DNA of 64,000 nucleotides, taken from the NCBI RefSeq assembly GCF_947492365.1, contig NZ_CANLMB010000002.1, positions 1 to 64,000 on the forward strand. Direction: 5' to 3'. The notes beneath the pieces are model-generated. The model had not been told where the DNA came from. It did no database searches and saw only the letters and a list, made by a program, of their open reading frames with translations. The translations under genes and the position numbers were made by a program. Every line of letters begins with the position of its first letter. Within the stretch, counting starts at the first letter, position 1. The DNA comes from an uncultured Erythrobacter sp. (GTDB taxonomy: Bacteria > Pseudomonadota > Alphaproteobacteria > Sphingomonadales > Sphingomonadaceae). Shown here one piece after another: positions 28,755-38,365 of this stretch.

Positions 28755-29318
28755 TCAGCCGACGCGCAGCACGCCTTCGGACGGGAATGCGAAATCGGGA
28801 ACTGCGAGGTTCGTCGGCGCAGGGCCTTTGCGGATGCGTCCGGCGACGTCGTAATGCGAGCCGTGGCACGGGCAGAAATACCCGTCAAACTCGCCCTTGT
28901 CTTCGCCTTCGCCCGCGCCCAGCGGCACACAGCCGAGGTGGGTGCAAACGCCCAGCTGGACCAGAATGTCTGCATTGCCTTCGCCCAGACGCTCTTCCAG
29001 CGTCTGCGGGTCGCGCATATCTGCGCCATCTTCGGCCTTGGCAGCGGTAATCTCTTCAGCCGTCAGGCGCTTCACGAAGAGCGGCTGGTCGCGGAAGGTC
29101 GCCTTGATCGACTGACCGGCTTCGATGGTCGAGACATCGACATCGGTGGTCGAAGCTGCAAGCACATCGGCGCTGGGTGCCATCTGGCTGATCAACGGGA
29201 AAAGGACCGAAGCCCCGCCGACACCGGCGGTGCTGAGGGCTGCAATATGGATCCAGTCGCGACGACGCACACCGTCTTGGGTGGCGCCTTCCTGGGTACC
29301 TTCTGCAGTAGAAGCCAT
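28755..29318 (-). CDS. petA: Rieske iron-sulfur subunit of the bc1 complex
   Basis: A 187-aa protein with a Tat-type N-terminus (RRRDWIHI followed by a hydrophobic anchor) and the Rieske fold with CTHLGC and CPCHGSHYD ligating the 2Fe-2S cluster. The first gene of petABC; 243 bp upstream to pgeF probably hold the operon promoter, which I cannot locate exactly. Confidence 0.96.
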   Translation of the reverse strand: MASTAEGTQEGATQDGVRRRDWIHIAALSTAGVGGASVLFPLISQMAPSADVLAASTTDVDVSTIEAGQSIKATFRDQPLFVKRLTAEEITAAKAEDGADMRDPQTLEERLGEGNADILVQLGVCTHLGCVPLGAGEGEDKGEFDGYFCPCHGSHYDVAGRIRKGPAPTNLAVPDFAFPSEGVLRVG

Positions 29319-29561
29319 GATGTATTACCCTGCTCGTCGTGCCGCGTTGGATTGCCCCCAGGCGGCTTGCGGTGGAAAGCTTCGGGGCATTTACGCCGCC
29401 AAAGCCCGTCTGTTCTAACTCAACATCTGGGCTCTCGGCAAATCGCCGGTTTTGAACCCAATGCGGGCGCCATATACGCCAATTGTGCAAATAGCCAACC
29501 GTGTTTTGAGCAAGTTCCGTTCGACTGGCTGCAAGCTGCGTACAAGTGGCGCGCATCTCCC

Positions 29562-30347
29562 CTAGCGAGGCAAGGCAATTGCGCTGATTTGTCGCCCGTA
29601 GGACGGTTCACCGCGCTGGGCGGCGCGTCTGAAGGAATAATACCTAGCTTCCTCGCCAAAAGTGTCGCTCACAAGCGACTCGATCCGTGCAATTCCCGTA
29701 GATTCGAGACGGGCGGCGATGTAGCCCGGCAAATCGAAGTGCCAGCGCGTCTTTCCTTCACGCATCGGGGCATCGGCAAAATGCACTTCATCCGCTTCGG
29801 TGAAGTTTTCGCGGAAGGCAGCGTCCACCTCGTAACTGCGCTGCGCAATCATCGGACCAAGCGCGGCGGCGATACTGGAGCGTTTGGCACCCAATGCCTC
29901 CATCGCGGTGATCGTGTTTTCGAGCACGCCGCTTTGCGCGCCGCGCCATCCGGCATGGGCCGCACCGACAACGCCTGCATTCGTGTCCGCGAAAAGGACC
30001 GGGCCGCAATCAGCGGTGACAATGCCGAGCACCACATCGGGCCGGTCGGTCACCAATGCGTCAGCCACTCCGCGCCCTTCAGCAGCGTCGGGCCACAACT
30101 TACCTTGCTTGCCCAGAGTTATGACATTGGGCGAGTGAACCTGATGCGGGGCGGCTAGCGGCGCTCCGGGCAGGATCGCGCTGGCAACTGCTGAACGGAA
30201 AAGACGGATTTCCTCCTCATCCCCCGGCCCGCCATAGCCAAATTGATGCACTCCGCCCGCAGAGCCGAAAAAGCCATGCGGGACCTCGCCCAGCACCTTC
30301 GCACGGGCAATGTCGAAAGGCGTATCGAGAGCGGCCAGTTCAGCCAT
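29562..30347 (-). CDS. pgeF: YfiH/laccase-domain protein (peptidoglycan editing factor family)
   Basis: A 261-aa zinc enzyme of the DUF152/YfiH family, variously described as polyphenol oxidase, purine nucleoside-acting enzyme or PgeF. Metal ligands are seen in HQVHS, VTADCGPVLFAD and AAHAGWRGA. Its ATG overlaps the end of pepN by 8 bases, so both are in one transcript. Confidence 0.88.
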   Translation of the reverse strand: MAELAALDTPFDIARAKVLGEVPHGFFGSAGGVHQFGYGGPGDEEEIRLFRSAVASAILPGAPLAAPHQVHSPNVITLGKQGKLWPDAAEGRGVADALVTDRPDVVLGIVTADCGPVLFADTNAGVVGAAHAGWRGAQSGVLENTITAMEALGAKRSSIAAALGPMIAQRSYEVDAAFRENFTEADEVHFADAPMREGKTRWHFDLPGYIAARLESTGIARIESLVSDTFGEEARYYSFRRAAQRGEPSYGRQISAIALPR

Positions 30348-32973
30348 CGAGGCTCCGGCTCACCTGCTCGAACGTATCGCGTGAAAGGTTGCCGGCAGCG
30401 GCGATCCGTTCCAGCTCGGACTTCATCAGCGCCGCACGTCCCGGCTCGATCCGCCGCCAGCGCCCCAGCGGCGAGACAAAGCGCGCCGCCGTCTGCGGGT
30501 TGATCGGGTCGAGCGCGAGGATCAGGTCGGCGATCATCCGGTAGCCCTCGCCATTTGCCGCATGGAATGCCTTCGGATTGCCTGCCAAAGCCATGTAGAG
30601 CGAGCGCACTCGGTTGGGATTGCTCATGGTGAAGTCGGCGTGCTGCGCCAAAGCTTCGACCTGTGCGAGCACATCAGGGTGGAGCGAAAGCGCCTGAAGC
30701 GTGAACCACTTGTCGATCACAAGATCATTGCCGGTGTAGTGATCATAGAAGTCTTGCAGGCGCGCTTCACGCTCCGCCGATTCCAGCCCGCACAACACCA
30801 TCAGCGCGCCCTGCCGATCAGTCATGTTGTCAGCATTGTCATATTGGCGAGCGGCCACTTCGGCGGCCTTGGCGGGGTCCGAAGCGGCTTGATAGACAAG
30901 CACCTGCGTCTTCACCTTGCGCGCTCCGCGTCCTTCGGGATCGCCGAAGGCTGCCTGCGCCGCGCGATCATAAAGCGCGTCGAACTCGCTTGCACATTCG
31001 CGCCCGATGGCAGCCTTCAATCCCTCGCGGGCCGCATGGATCGCGCCCGGATCAGCCTTACGCGCTCCGGTGGCCATCACTTCGAACAGATAGGTCTCAC
31101 TCGGCAGCATCAGCAGCTCGCCGCGCATCGAATCGTCGAGCACCTGGTCGGTGAGGATGGCGCGGAATGCCTCGACAATCGCCTCCTCGCCTTCCCCACC
31201 GGCTGAGCCACTGGCCGCATCGACAAGATGGCCAACCGCCAGCTCCTGCACCGCTTCGTAGCGCGCGAAGGGATCATCATCATGCGCGGCAAGGAAGACC
31301 AGATCAGCACGGTCAAGCGCGCGCTCGATGATCACAGGCGCGGTGTAGCCGCGATTGATCGAGACAACCGGATCGGGGCCGGCGAGCGGGATGTCGAATG
31401 TCTGCTCGGACCGGTCGAGCACAAGCAGCTGCTCATCGCCAACAGCCTCACTCCCGCGCGAATGGACCGCGACGCGCAGGGGGATAGGCATCGGCTGCTT
31501 GTCCGGCTGGCCGGGCGTTGGCGGGACGCTCTGAGTCAGATGGAGCCGCAGCATGTCGCCGACCACTTCCTGCCGGACAGTCACGGTCGGAGTGCCCGCT
31601 TGGGTGTACCAGTTGCGGAACTGCTTCAGATCAAGCTGGGCCCCATCCTCGATCGCGCGGATGAAGTCCTCGCAGGTCGCCGCCTCGCCGTCGTGGCGCT
31701 CGAAATAGAGATCGGTGCCTGCGCGGAACCAGTCGACACCGGCCATACTGCGCATCATGCGGATGACTTCGGCGCCCTTGTTGTAGACAGTCGCGGTGTA
31801 GAAATTGCTGATTTCACGGTAACTGTCGGGCCGGATCGGATGCGCCAATGGCCCCGCATCTTCGGGGAATTGAGCCGCGCGCAGGATGCGCACATCCTCG
31901 ATCCGTTTGACCGCTTCGCCGCGCATGTCCTGGCTGAAAAGCTGGTCGCGCAGCACGGTGAAGCCCTCTTTCAGGCTCAGCTGGAACCAGTCGCGGCAGG
32001 TCACGCGGTTGCCCGACCAATTGTGAAAATATTCGTGCGCGATCACGCCCTCGACCGCGTCGAAATCGCCATCGGTCGCGGTGTCGGCATCGGCCAGCAC
32101 ATATTTGGTGTTGAAGACGTTGAGGCCCTTGTTCTCCATCGCCCCCATATTGAAATCGCTCACCGCGACGATGTTGTAGAGGTCGAGATCATACTCGCGC
32201 CCGAACGTTTCCTCGTCCCATTTCATCGAGCGGTGGAGCGATTCGAGCGCGTGATCGGTGCGCCCGAGATCTTCCGCGCGCACCCAGATATTGCACTCGA
32301 CCTCACGGCCAGAGGCTGTTGTGAAGGGCCGCGAATTGGCGACCAGATCGCCTGCAACCAGCGCGAAGAGGTAAGCGGGCTTGGGCCACGGATCGTGCCA
32401 CTCGGCAAAGTGATCGCCGCCTTCCAGCTCGCCTTCCTCGCCCTTGTTGCCATTGCACAGCAGGATCGGGAACTGCGCCTTGCTCCCGTGCATCCGCACG
32501 CTGTAAACCGATAGAACGTCAGGCCGGTCAGGGAAGAATGTGATGCGCCGGAAACCCTCGGCCTCGCACTGGGTGCAGAGCATTCCGTTCGAGGCGTAGA
32601 GCCCCATCAGCTGGGTGTTTTGCGAAGGGCGAACGCGTGTCGTGATTTCGACCCTGTGCTTATCGCCGGTGAGCGTGACCAGCAGATCGTCCCCGTCGAG
32701 CGCGTGCTCACAAGGCGCGCCATCGACGCTCACCGCAACCAGGTCCAGCCCGTCGCCATTGAGGCGCAATGTCTGGTCCGCCTCGGCAGCCTCGTTGCGT
32801 TCCACCTCAAGCACCGACTTCACCAAAGTCTCGTCCAGACCCAGCGCGAAGTCGAGCTGCACCGTGGGAACGTGCCATGCAAACGGCTTGTAATCCTCGC
32901 GCCGGATCAGCGGCGGCTCCTTGGGAGTGGGGGCGGCGTCCTCGATGCTGGTTGGGTTTGCTGCAATATCCAT
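30340..32973 (-). CDS. pepN: Aminopeptidase N
   Basis: A cytosolic zinc metallopeptidase of the M1 family, 877 aa from the ATG at 32973; an upstream TTG is unlikely. The substrate-anchoring GAMENKG is near residue 274 and the zinc site HEYFHNWSGNRVTCRDWF near 312, with the downstream KEGFTVLRD glutamate. The C-terminal domain of E. coli-type PepN follows. It releases N-terminal residues during protein turnover. Confidence 0.95.
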   Translation of the reverse strand: MDIAANPTSIEDAAPTPKEPPLIRREDYKPFAWHVPTVQLDFALGLDETLVKSVLEVERNEAAEADQTLRLNGDGLDLVAVSVDGAPCEHALDGDDLLVTLTGDKHRVEITTRVRPSQNTQLMGLYASNGMLCTQCEAEGFRRITFFPDRPDVLSVYSVRMHGSKAQFPILLCNGNKGEEGELEGGDHFAEWHDPWPKPAYLFALVAGDLVANSRPFTTASGREVECNIWVRAEDLGRTDHALESLHRSMKWDEETFGREYDLDLYNIVAVSDFNMGAMENKGLNVFNTKYVLADADTATDGDFDAVEGVIAHEYFHNWSGNRVTCRDWFQLSLKEGFTVLRDQLFSQDMRGEAVKRIEDVRILRAAQFPEDAGPLAHPIRPDSYREISNFYTATVYNKGAEVIRMMRSMAGVDWFRAGTDLYFERHDGEAATCEDFIRAIEDGAQLDLKQFRNWYTQAGTPTVTVRQEVVGDMLRLHLTQSVPPTPGQPDKQPMPIPLRVAVHSRGSEAVGDEQLLVLDRSEQTFDIPLAGPDPVVSINRGYTAPVIIERALDRADLVFLAAHDDDPFARYEAVQELAVGHLVDAASGSAGGEGEEAIVEAFRAILTDQVLDDSMRGELLMLPSETYLFEVMATGARKADPGAIHAAREGLKAAIGRECASEFDALYDRAAQAAFGDPEGRGARKVKTQVLVYQAASDPAKAAEVAARQYDNADNMTDRQGALMVLCGLESAEREARLQDFYDHYTGNDLVIDKWFTLQALSLHPDVLAQVEALAQHADFTMSNPNRVRSLYMALAGNPKAFHAANGEGYRMIADLILALDPINPQTAARFVSPLGRWRRIEPGRAALMKSELERIAAAGNLSRDTFEQVSRSLDG

Positions 32974-33026
32974 GGTCGGTGATTTAGATTGATTTCGCGC
33001 CGCGTCCAACCGAATGAGACGCGCAA

Positions 33027-33809
33027 ATGGCGCATTTGTTCATCTTCGGACTGGGATACACGGCGAAACGCATCGCAGCGGCGATGGAAGCGCGCGGCTG
33101 GAGCGTGGATGCGACCGGCAGCGCGGGCAATGTGGATTTTGCCGATGGTGCAGCGGTGCGCTCGGCCTTGGGCAAAGCAAGCCATGTGCTCTCCTCCGTC
33201 CCGCCGGACCGGTCGAGCGGGCTTGATCCTGTGCTGGAAGCCTTTGGCAGCGAATTGGGCAAGCGGTGGCTGGGCTACCTCTCCTCAACTGGCGTCTATG
33301 GCGATGCGCAGGGCGCATGGGTCGATGAAAGCTCGCCGACCGGAACAGGCCGCCGCAATGCACGCTCTGAGGCAGACGCAAAGTGGGTCGAGCTTGGCGC
33401 AAGGGTGTTTCGTCTGCCGGGCATTTACGGGCCGGGCCGCAGCGCGCTCGACCGGGTGCGGGAGGGCAAGGCGCGGCGGATCGATATGCCCGGACAGGTG
33501 TTCAGCCGCTGTCACGTTGATGACATTGCTAGCGGCGTGGTGGCTGCGCTGACAAGCGACGCGCCCGCGGGCGCATACAATCTCGGCGATGATCTGCCTG
33601 CAAGCGGCAATGCAGTGACCGAACAGGCCTGCCGCCTGCTCGGGGCTGAGCCCCCTCCGCTCGAAACTCTGGAAGAAGCGAACCTGTCCGAAATGGCTCG
33701 CGGATTTTACTCAGAGAACCGCCGCGTCGCGAACGGCAAGGCCAAGCGCGTGCTTGGCTGGCAGCCGCAAAGTCCCACGTTCGTCGAAGGACTAGCGAGT
33801 CTGCTTTGA
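33027..33809 (+). CDS. NAD(P)-dependent epimerase/YeeZ-like protein
   Basis: A 260-aa extended SDR fold with the nucleotide loop FGLGYTAKRIA at the N-terminus, YLSSTGVYGD as the active-site strand and RLPGIYGPGRS in the C-terminal half. Such YeeZ-like proteins have no settled reaction. It is divergent from pepN (53 bp) and overlaps the 3' end of the convergent EamA gene by 18 bp. Confidence 0.8.
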   Translation: MAHLFIFGLGYTAKRIAAAMEARGWSVDATGSAGNVDFADGAAVRSALGKASHVLSSVPPDRSSGLDPVLEAFGSELGKRWLGYLSSTGVYGDAQGAWVDESSPTGTGRRNARSEADAKWVELGARVFRLPGIYGPGRSALDRVREGKARRIDMPGQVFSRCHVDDIASGVVAALTSDAPAGAYNLGDDLPASGNAVTEQACRLLGAEPPPLETLEEANLSEMARGFYSENRRVANGKAKRVLGWQPQSPTFVEGLASLL

Positions 33810-34712
33810 TCGCAGCGCCAGCACCATCCCGATCACCGCGAGCACCATCCCGCCAGCGGTGAGCGCGGTCCATTGATAGCCCTCGAACAAAGTTGAAATC
33901 AGCATTGCGACCGAGATCGTCAGGATCGAATTGTAGGCCGTGCGCCCGGCACCGATTTCACGCACAAGGTTATAGTGGAGCGGGAAGGTGATGACCGACC
34001 CGATCAGCGCCAGATAGACGATCCCTATCCAGTAATTGCTGCTCGTCGGAAGCGGCGGCGGACCGGCGGTGAGCCATGCAAAGCCAAGGTCGAACAGCGT
34101 GCCATAGAGCATCGCCCATGCAAGCAGGCTCACCATCGGCACCCCGCGCCCGGTCGGATTGGCCTGCACCACATTGGCAAAGGACGCCGCCAGAATGCCC
34201 AGCAGCGCAAGCCCGATCCCGAGCGCGACATTGCCTCCGACCACGCCCGCATCGGGGTTCGCACTCCATTCGTGAACGAGCAGGAACGAGACGCCAATAA
34301 TCGCGATCAGGCTGCCGAGCAGAAAGCCGCCCTGCACTCTTTCACCGAGGAAAAACCGCCCGAGCAGAGCGTTGGGCACCATCAGCAGTCCGAACATCAT
34401 GGCGACGATGCCCGAGGTCACATAAAGCTCAGCGTGATAGACGAAGAGGAAGTTGCCGCTGAACTGGAAGACACCCACCAACGCCGCGAGCCTGTGCTCC
34501 GGCGCGATGAGGATCAGCCGCCGTTTCATCAGGAACGCCACCAAAAACAGTGCAGGCGTCGCGAGCGCGAAGCGGTAGAACACTGACCATGCGGCAGGCA
34601 CGCCATCGATCTGTCCGGTGATGACGAACCAGGTCGAACCCCAGATCGTGCCGGTCAGCACGAAGGGCAGGATTATTCTCCAGTTGAGCATGCTGGTTTG
34701 GGTGGCGCTCAC
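33792..34712 (-). CDS. EamA/DMT-family transporter
   Basis: A 306-aa inner-membrane protein of ten hydrophobic helices in two EamA repeats; GTIWGSTWFVITGQ begins the first. The GTG start overlaps the threonine aldolase stop by 4 bases (GTGA), so they are coupled; an ATG 7 codons later is an alternative. Relatives export amino acids or metabolites; an amino acid would suit the neighbour. Confidence 0.85.
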   Translation of the reverse strand: MSATQTSMLNWRIILPFVLTGTIWGSTWFVITGQIDGVPAAWSVFYRFALATPALFLVAFLMKRRLILIAPEHRLAALVGVFQFSGNFLFVYHAELYVTSGIVAMMFGLLMVPNALLGRFFLGERVQGGFLLGSLIAIIGVSFLLVHEWSANPDAGVVGGNVALGIGLALLGILAASFANVVQANPTGRGVPMVSLLAWAMLYGTLFDLGFAWLTAGPPPLPTSSNYWIGIVYLALIGSVITFPLHYNLVREIGAGRTAYNSILTISVAMLISTLFEGYQWTALTAGGMVLAVIGMVLALRSKQTR

Positions 34713-35719
34713 AGGCTAGCGATAGCCTTGCCCAAAGCGCTCGCATCTTCGGCGCGCGTGTCCCATGCGGTGACAAAACGCGCGGCGTCCTCGCCCCAGT
34801 CGTAGAATGCGAATTTCTGCGCCCGCAAAGCCTCGCGTTCGGTCTCGGTCAGGCGCACAAACAGCTCGTTGGCTTCGACCGGATGCATCAGGCGTTCGGC
34901 CCCGCAACCGCTGGCGATTTCCTGCGACGCGGCGTTGGCATGGCGGGCATTGGCGAGCCATAGATCGCCGTCGAGCATGGCGAGGATTTGCGCAGCGAGA
35001 TAGCGCCCTTTGCACTGCAAATGGCCGCCGCGCTTGCGCCGGTATTTGACCAGATCGGCCTGAGCCGGGTCGAACAGCACCACCGCCTCGGCGCTCATTC
35101 CGCCGTTCTTGATGCAGCCAAAGGCAAGGCTGTCGACGCCGTGCGCGGCATCGGCGGCAGAACCGCCCAGAAACGCCGCCGCATTGGCAAAACGCGCGCC
35201 GTCCATATGCAGGCCCAGCCCGCGCGCTTTGGCAAACTCGCTGAGCGCTGCCAGTTCGGCTGGCGAATAGCTGCGACCATATTCGGTCGCCTGCGTGATC
35301 GAGATCGCGTGCGGCTGGACCTGATGGACATCATCGCGGATCGGGTCGATCAGCGCGGCGATACCTTCCGGCGTTAGCTTCGCGCCTTCGCCCGCTCCTA
35401 GCATCAGCTTTGCGCCGTGAAGATAGAAGCCCGGCGCGCCGCCTTCATCGACTTCGATATGCGCTTCCTCATGGCATACCACCGCCCCATGCGGCTGGAC
35501 CATGGTGGCAAGCGCGAGGCAATTCGCCGCAGTCCCAGTCGCCACCCACAGACCCGCACATTCGCGCCCAAACAGATCGCTGAAACGTGCGTCCAGTTCG
35601 GCGCTCAAAGCGTCGCCATCATAAGGATTGTCGGCGCTGTCCGCCGCCTGCATCGCTGCCCAAATCTTGGGGTGGACCGGCGCGGCATTGTCGGAGAGAA
35701 AGGGTTTCAGATCAGTCAT
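34709..35719 (-). CDS. Low-specificity threonine aldolase family enzyme
   Basis: A PLP enzyme of 336 aa from the ATG at 35719, splitting beta-hydroxy amino acids such as L-threonine or allo-threonine into glycine and an aldehyde. Signs are the N-terminal FLSDNAAPVHP, the cofactor region ATGTAANCLAL, LHMDGARFANA and the PLP lysine in FGCIKNGGMSAEAVVLF. It is close to ltaE, but beta-eliminating relatives of this fold cannot be fully excluded. Confidence 0.87.
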   Translation of the reverse strand: MTDLKPFLSDNAAPVHPKIWAAMQAADSADNPYDGDALSAELDARFSDLFGRECAGLWVATGTAANCLALATMVQPHGAVVCHEEAHIEVDEGGAPGFYLHGAKLMLGAGEGAKLTPEGIAALIDPIRDDVHQVQPHAISITQATEYGRSYSPAELAALSEFAKARGLGLHMDGARFANAAAFLGGSAADAAHGVDSLAFGCIKNGGMSAEAVVLFDPAQADLVKYRRKRGGHLQCKGRYLAAQILAMLDGDLWLANARHANAASQEIASGCGAERLMHPVEANELFVRLTETEREALRAQKFAFYDWGEDAARFVTAWDTRAEDASALGKAIASL

Positions 35720-35769
35720 CGCGCCCAAGCGTCTAACCGCAACGGCTCCAATGGCAAGAAGGAGCGCAA

Positions 35770-36075
35770 ATGAGCGATCAAAATACTGGCGTCGTGATAT
35801 CCCATCACGATCACGGCAGCGGCGGCAAATATGTCGCTGATATACCGGGTGAGAAAGCGACCGGAACTCTGGAATGGGAGCCGCAGTCAGATGGCGTTCG
35901 GATCGCGACTCACACCATCGTCCCGCCCGAAATCGGCGGGCGCGGGATTGCGGCTCTGCTGGTCGAGCGACTGATCGCCGATGCGCGCGAGCACGGCTTT
36001 AAAGTCGTCCCGCAATGTTGGTATGTCGCCAAGAAGTTTGACGAAAACCCCGGTTGGAGCGACCTACGCGCCTAG
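35770..36075 (+). CDS. YjdJ-type small GNAT N-acetyltransferase
   Basis: A 101-aa protein with the short acetyltransferase fold: HTIVPPEIGGRGIAALLVERLI (acetyl-CoA binding loop) and the C-terminal VVPQCWYVAKKF. This pattern is typical of the N-acetyltransferase YjdJ family, also found in plant proteins. The substrate is unknown. It converges with the PH-domain gene, overlapping 4 bp. Confidence 0.85.
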   Translation: MSDQNTGVVISHHDHGSGGKYVADIPGEKATGTLEWEPQSDGVRIATHTIVPPEIGGRGIAALLVERLIADAREHGFKVVPQCWYVAKKFDENPGWSDLRA

Positions 36076-37610
36076 CCGTTTTCGAGCTGCGAGAAGTCGG
36101 TCGCGGCGACCGTTTGCATCACTTTACGACGGACCTCGCGCGCACGATCAACCGGAACGCCGGGGATCGAAAATGTGCCGCCTGCCTGCCCAAGATGGAG
36201 CGTTGCATAGCCGCGCAGCCGCGCAATCGGCCCTTGCGCAATCTCGGCCGAGTGCAGCTTCATCCGTGTCGCGATCTGGCTGCTGGGGCTCAGAACACCC
36301 TTGGTCGCCATGATCTGCACATCGTCGAGCGCGTGGCGTTTGAATTTCCAGGCAAGCACATTGGCGATCACTGAAAGCCCTGCGAGCACCAGCAGAACGC
36401 CTGTCACCAGCATGGTCCATTCGGGCGAGTAAATCGAGGTTGCGACAAAGGCCGCGAGCGCTCCGAACAGGAACCATGCGGCGTCGAAGAACGCACTGTC
36501 GACCAGATATTTGTCGCTCGCGCGGTGCCAGTCAGCGTTCTCGTCGGGCAAGCGGAAACCGGCGGTTTCGGCAATCGGCGCGATCTCGTGCAATTTGGCG
36601 AAAGGCGCGACCACATGGCTCGCTGCGCCCATATCTTGCGCAAGGCTGACAAAGCTTAGCGAGTGCCAACCAAAGCGATATCGGATCGCGCGCGTGCCGA
36701 TCTTTACGCCTTGCACACGGTGGATTGGCATCACGACATCGGTCTTGGTCAAAAGGCCGCGGCGGCGGCGGAAACCGCGTGCGGTCCGCTCAAGCAGGAA
36801 ACCCCATTCGCGGGTGAAGACCCGCACCATTCCGGTAAGGGAGCCGACAAGCAGCAGGACCATAATCCCGCCAATCGCACTCACGAGCTGCGCAACCGGG
36901 CCGAGTGAGGAAAGCGCATTGCCTTGCTCTTCGATCACGCTCTCCCACAGATCGAAATCCCAGATCTCGATACCGATCAGCGTGTCCGCATATTGGAACA
37001 GACCCGCGAGCACCGCGAAGACCGCGAGCGAAAACTCGAAGATGCCGAATGTGAAGAGCCTGCGCGGGCCCATTGTGAAGAGCGGCTCGCTGTCTTCAGC
37101 GGACAACTTTGGCGCTTCATCGCCAGCGGCAACAGTGCCTGCCTCCTCATCGCGGCGCGCGCGCACCAACTGGCGCAGTTCCTCGCCATCGCCTTCGGTC
37201 AGGTAGGAGAGGCTCAAATCCTCTCCGCCGCCTGCCCCTGTTTCAAACTTCACCGCGACCAGGCCGAACAGGCGCGGGATCAGTTTTTGCTCAAGGCTCA
37301 CATCCTGAATCCGCTCATAGGGCACAGAACGCGCGGCGCGGCTGAGCACGCCGCTTTCAACGCGAATATCGGCATCGCCAATAGTGTAGGTGAGCCGTTT
37401 CCAACTGATATAGCTGAACAAGGTCGCAGCAGCGATGATCGCAGCGAAGACTGGCAGAGCGACCAGCAGGCCCAGCCCTCCCGATCCGAACATGATCAGA
37501 GCCGCCGGTATGATCGCGTTTTGCACACCGGCGAGCATGCCGACAAACACCGTTTTGATATCGGTGTTGCGACCTTCGGGTTTGTCGGGCGTTGCGGGCT
37601 GCTCGCTCAC
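36072..37610 (-). CDS. Bacterial PH-domain membrane protein (YdbT-like)
   Basis: A 512-aa protein with paired transmembrane segments and several bPH2 (DUF304) domains, as in Bacillus YdbT. Typical cores are RLTYTIGDADIRVESGVLSR and RSVPYERIQDVSLEQKLI, and a later copy PIHRVQGVKIGTRAIRYRFG. The GTG start at 37610 overlaps the upstream gene (GTGA); the frame is open further upstream only as a shadow of that gene. YdbS/YdbT pairs affect resistance to membrane-active peptides in Bacillus; the role here is unknown. Confidence 0.85.
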   Translation of the reverse strand: MSEQPATPDKPEGRNTDIKTVFVGMLAGVQNAIIPAALIMFGSGGLGLLVALPVFAAIIAAATLFSYISWKRLTYTIGDADIRVESGVLSRAARSVPYERIQDVSLEQKLIPRLFGLVAVKFETGAGGGEDLSLSYLTEGDGEELRQLVRARRDEEAGTVAAGDEAPKLSAEDSEPLFTMGPRRLFTFGIFEFSLAVFAVLAGLFQYADTLIGIEIWDFDLWESVIEEQGNALSSLGPVAQLVSAIGGIMVLLLVGSLTGMVRVFTREWGFLLERTARGFRRRRGLLTKTDVVMPIHRVQGVKIGTRAIRYRFGWHSLSFVSLAQDMGAASHVVAPFAKLHEIAPIAETAGFRLPDENADWHRASDKYLVDSAFFDAAWFLFGALAAFVATSIYSPEWTMLVTGVLLVLAGLSVIANVLAWKFKRHALDDVQIMATKGVLSPSSQIATRMKLHSAEIAQGPIARLRGYATLHLGQAGGTFSIPGVPVDRAREVRRKVMQTVAATDFSQLENG

Positions 37611-38329
37611 ATGCTTTCCCGCTTGATATGCGCGCGGATTGCCTCGCGCATCTCGACCGCAAGTTCGTGCCCCAGCCCCGGCAGACGAACCGAGGCATTG
37701 TGGCTGCCCGCTGTGTGGAGCGTCATCGTGGCAATGCCGAGCGCGCGTTCGAGCGGGCCCTGATCGACATCGATATGCTGGACGCGGCCAAAAGGCACGA
37801 TTGTGTCCGAATGCCACCATACGCCGCGCACAACGCGCAGCCGGTCGCGGCTGATCTGGTAGCCGCGCGCATTGTAGCGAGCCACCGGCACGCGAAAACC
37901 GATGATGATCGCGATAATCAGCGCGGGTCCGGAAATAATCCCGAACGGCGTATCCAATTCGTTGCGAAGTCCGCCGTCGATGATCAGCGCGGCGATCATG
38001 ATGGCCAGCCCGGCCAACAGCGCGCCGACGCGCATCACAAGCTTGTAATTGGGATGGAGCAGCGTGAGTTCGCCTTCGTCATCGACCTCGCCGAGTATGG
38101 AGGAGCCTTCCGGCGGAGCCTCGGGTCGAGGCGTGTATTGCGCATCGCGCGGATAAGGCGCGGAGGACGTATCATCGGGCTTTGCCGCTTCTTCGGTTGG
38201 CGCCTGCCCGGCCGGGGTCTCCCAGCCTTTCGCCCCGCTTTTATGTCCGAACAGATTGCGCGCCTGATCCGGCTGCCTATCAGGCTTGGGAGGCGTATCG
38301 GAGGGATCGTCTGGGCCGTTTGTTGTCAT
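37607..38329 (-). CDS. Bacterial PH-domain membrane protein (YdbS-like)
   Basis: A 240-aa protein. A long proline- and charge-rich cytoplasmic N-terminus (about 1-95) precedes two transmembrane helices and one bPH2 domain with RGYQISRDRLRVVRGVWWHSDTIVPFGRVQHIDV. It is the partner of the following YdbT-like gene, with a 4-base overlap. Confidence 0.84.
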   Translation of the reverse strand: MTTNGPDDPSDTPPKPDRQPDQARNLFGHKSGAKGWETPAGQAPTEEAAKPDDTSSAPYPRDAQYTPRPEAPPEGSSILGEVDDEGELTLLHPNYKLVMRVGALLAGLAIMIAALIIDGGLRNELDTPFGIISGPALIIAIIIGFRVPVARYNARGYQISRDRLRVVRGVWWHSDTIVPFGRVQHIDVDQGPLERALGIATMTLHTAGSHNASVRLPGLGHELAVEMREAIRAHIKRESM

Positions 38330-38365
38330 GTGTGTTAGATGCGTGGGACAGCCCGCCTGCGCAAG

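Noticed and set aside
30340..30347. pepN-pgeF overlap as a frameshift or fusion
   Set aside because: Both proteins have complete ends; the 8-base overlap is normal coupling.
31228..32514. 428-codon plus-strand frame inside pepN
   Set aside because: Antisense to the catalytic part of pepN, with composition of a shadow frame.
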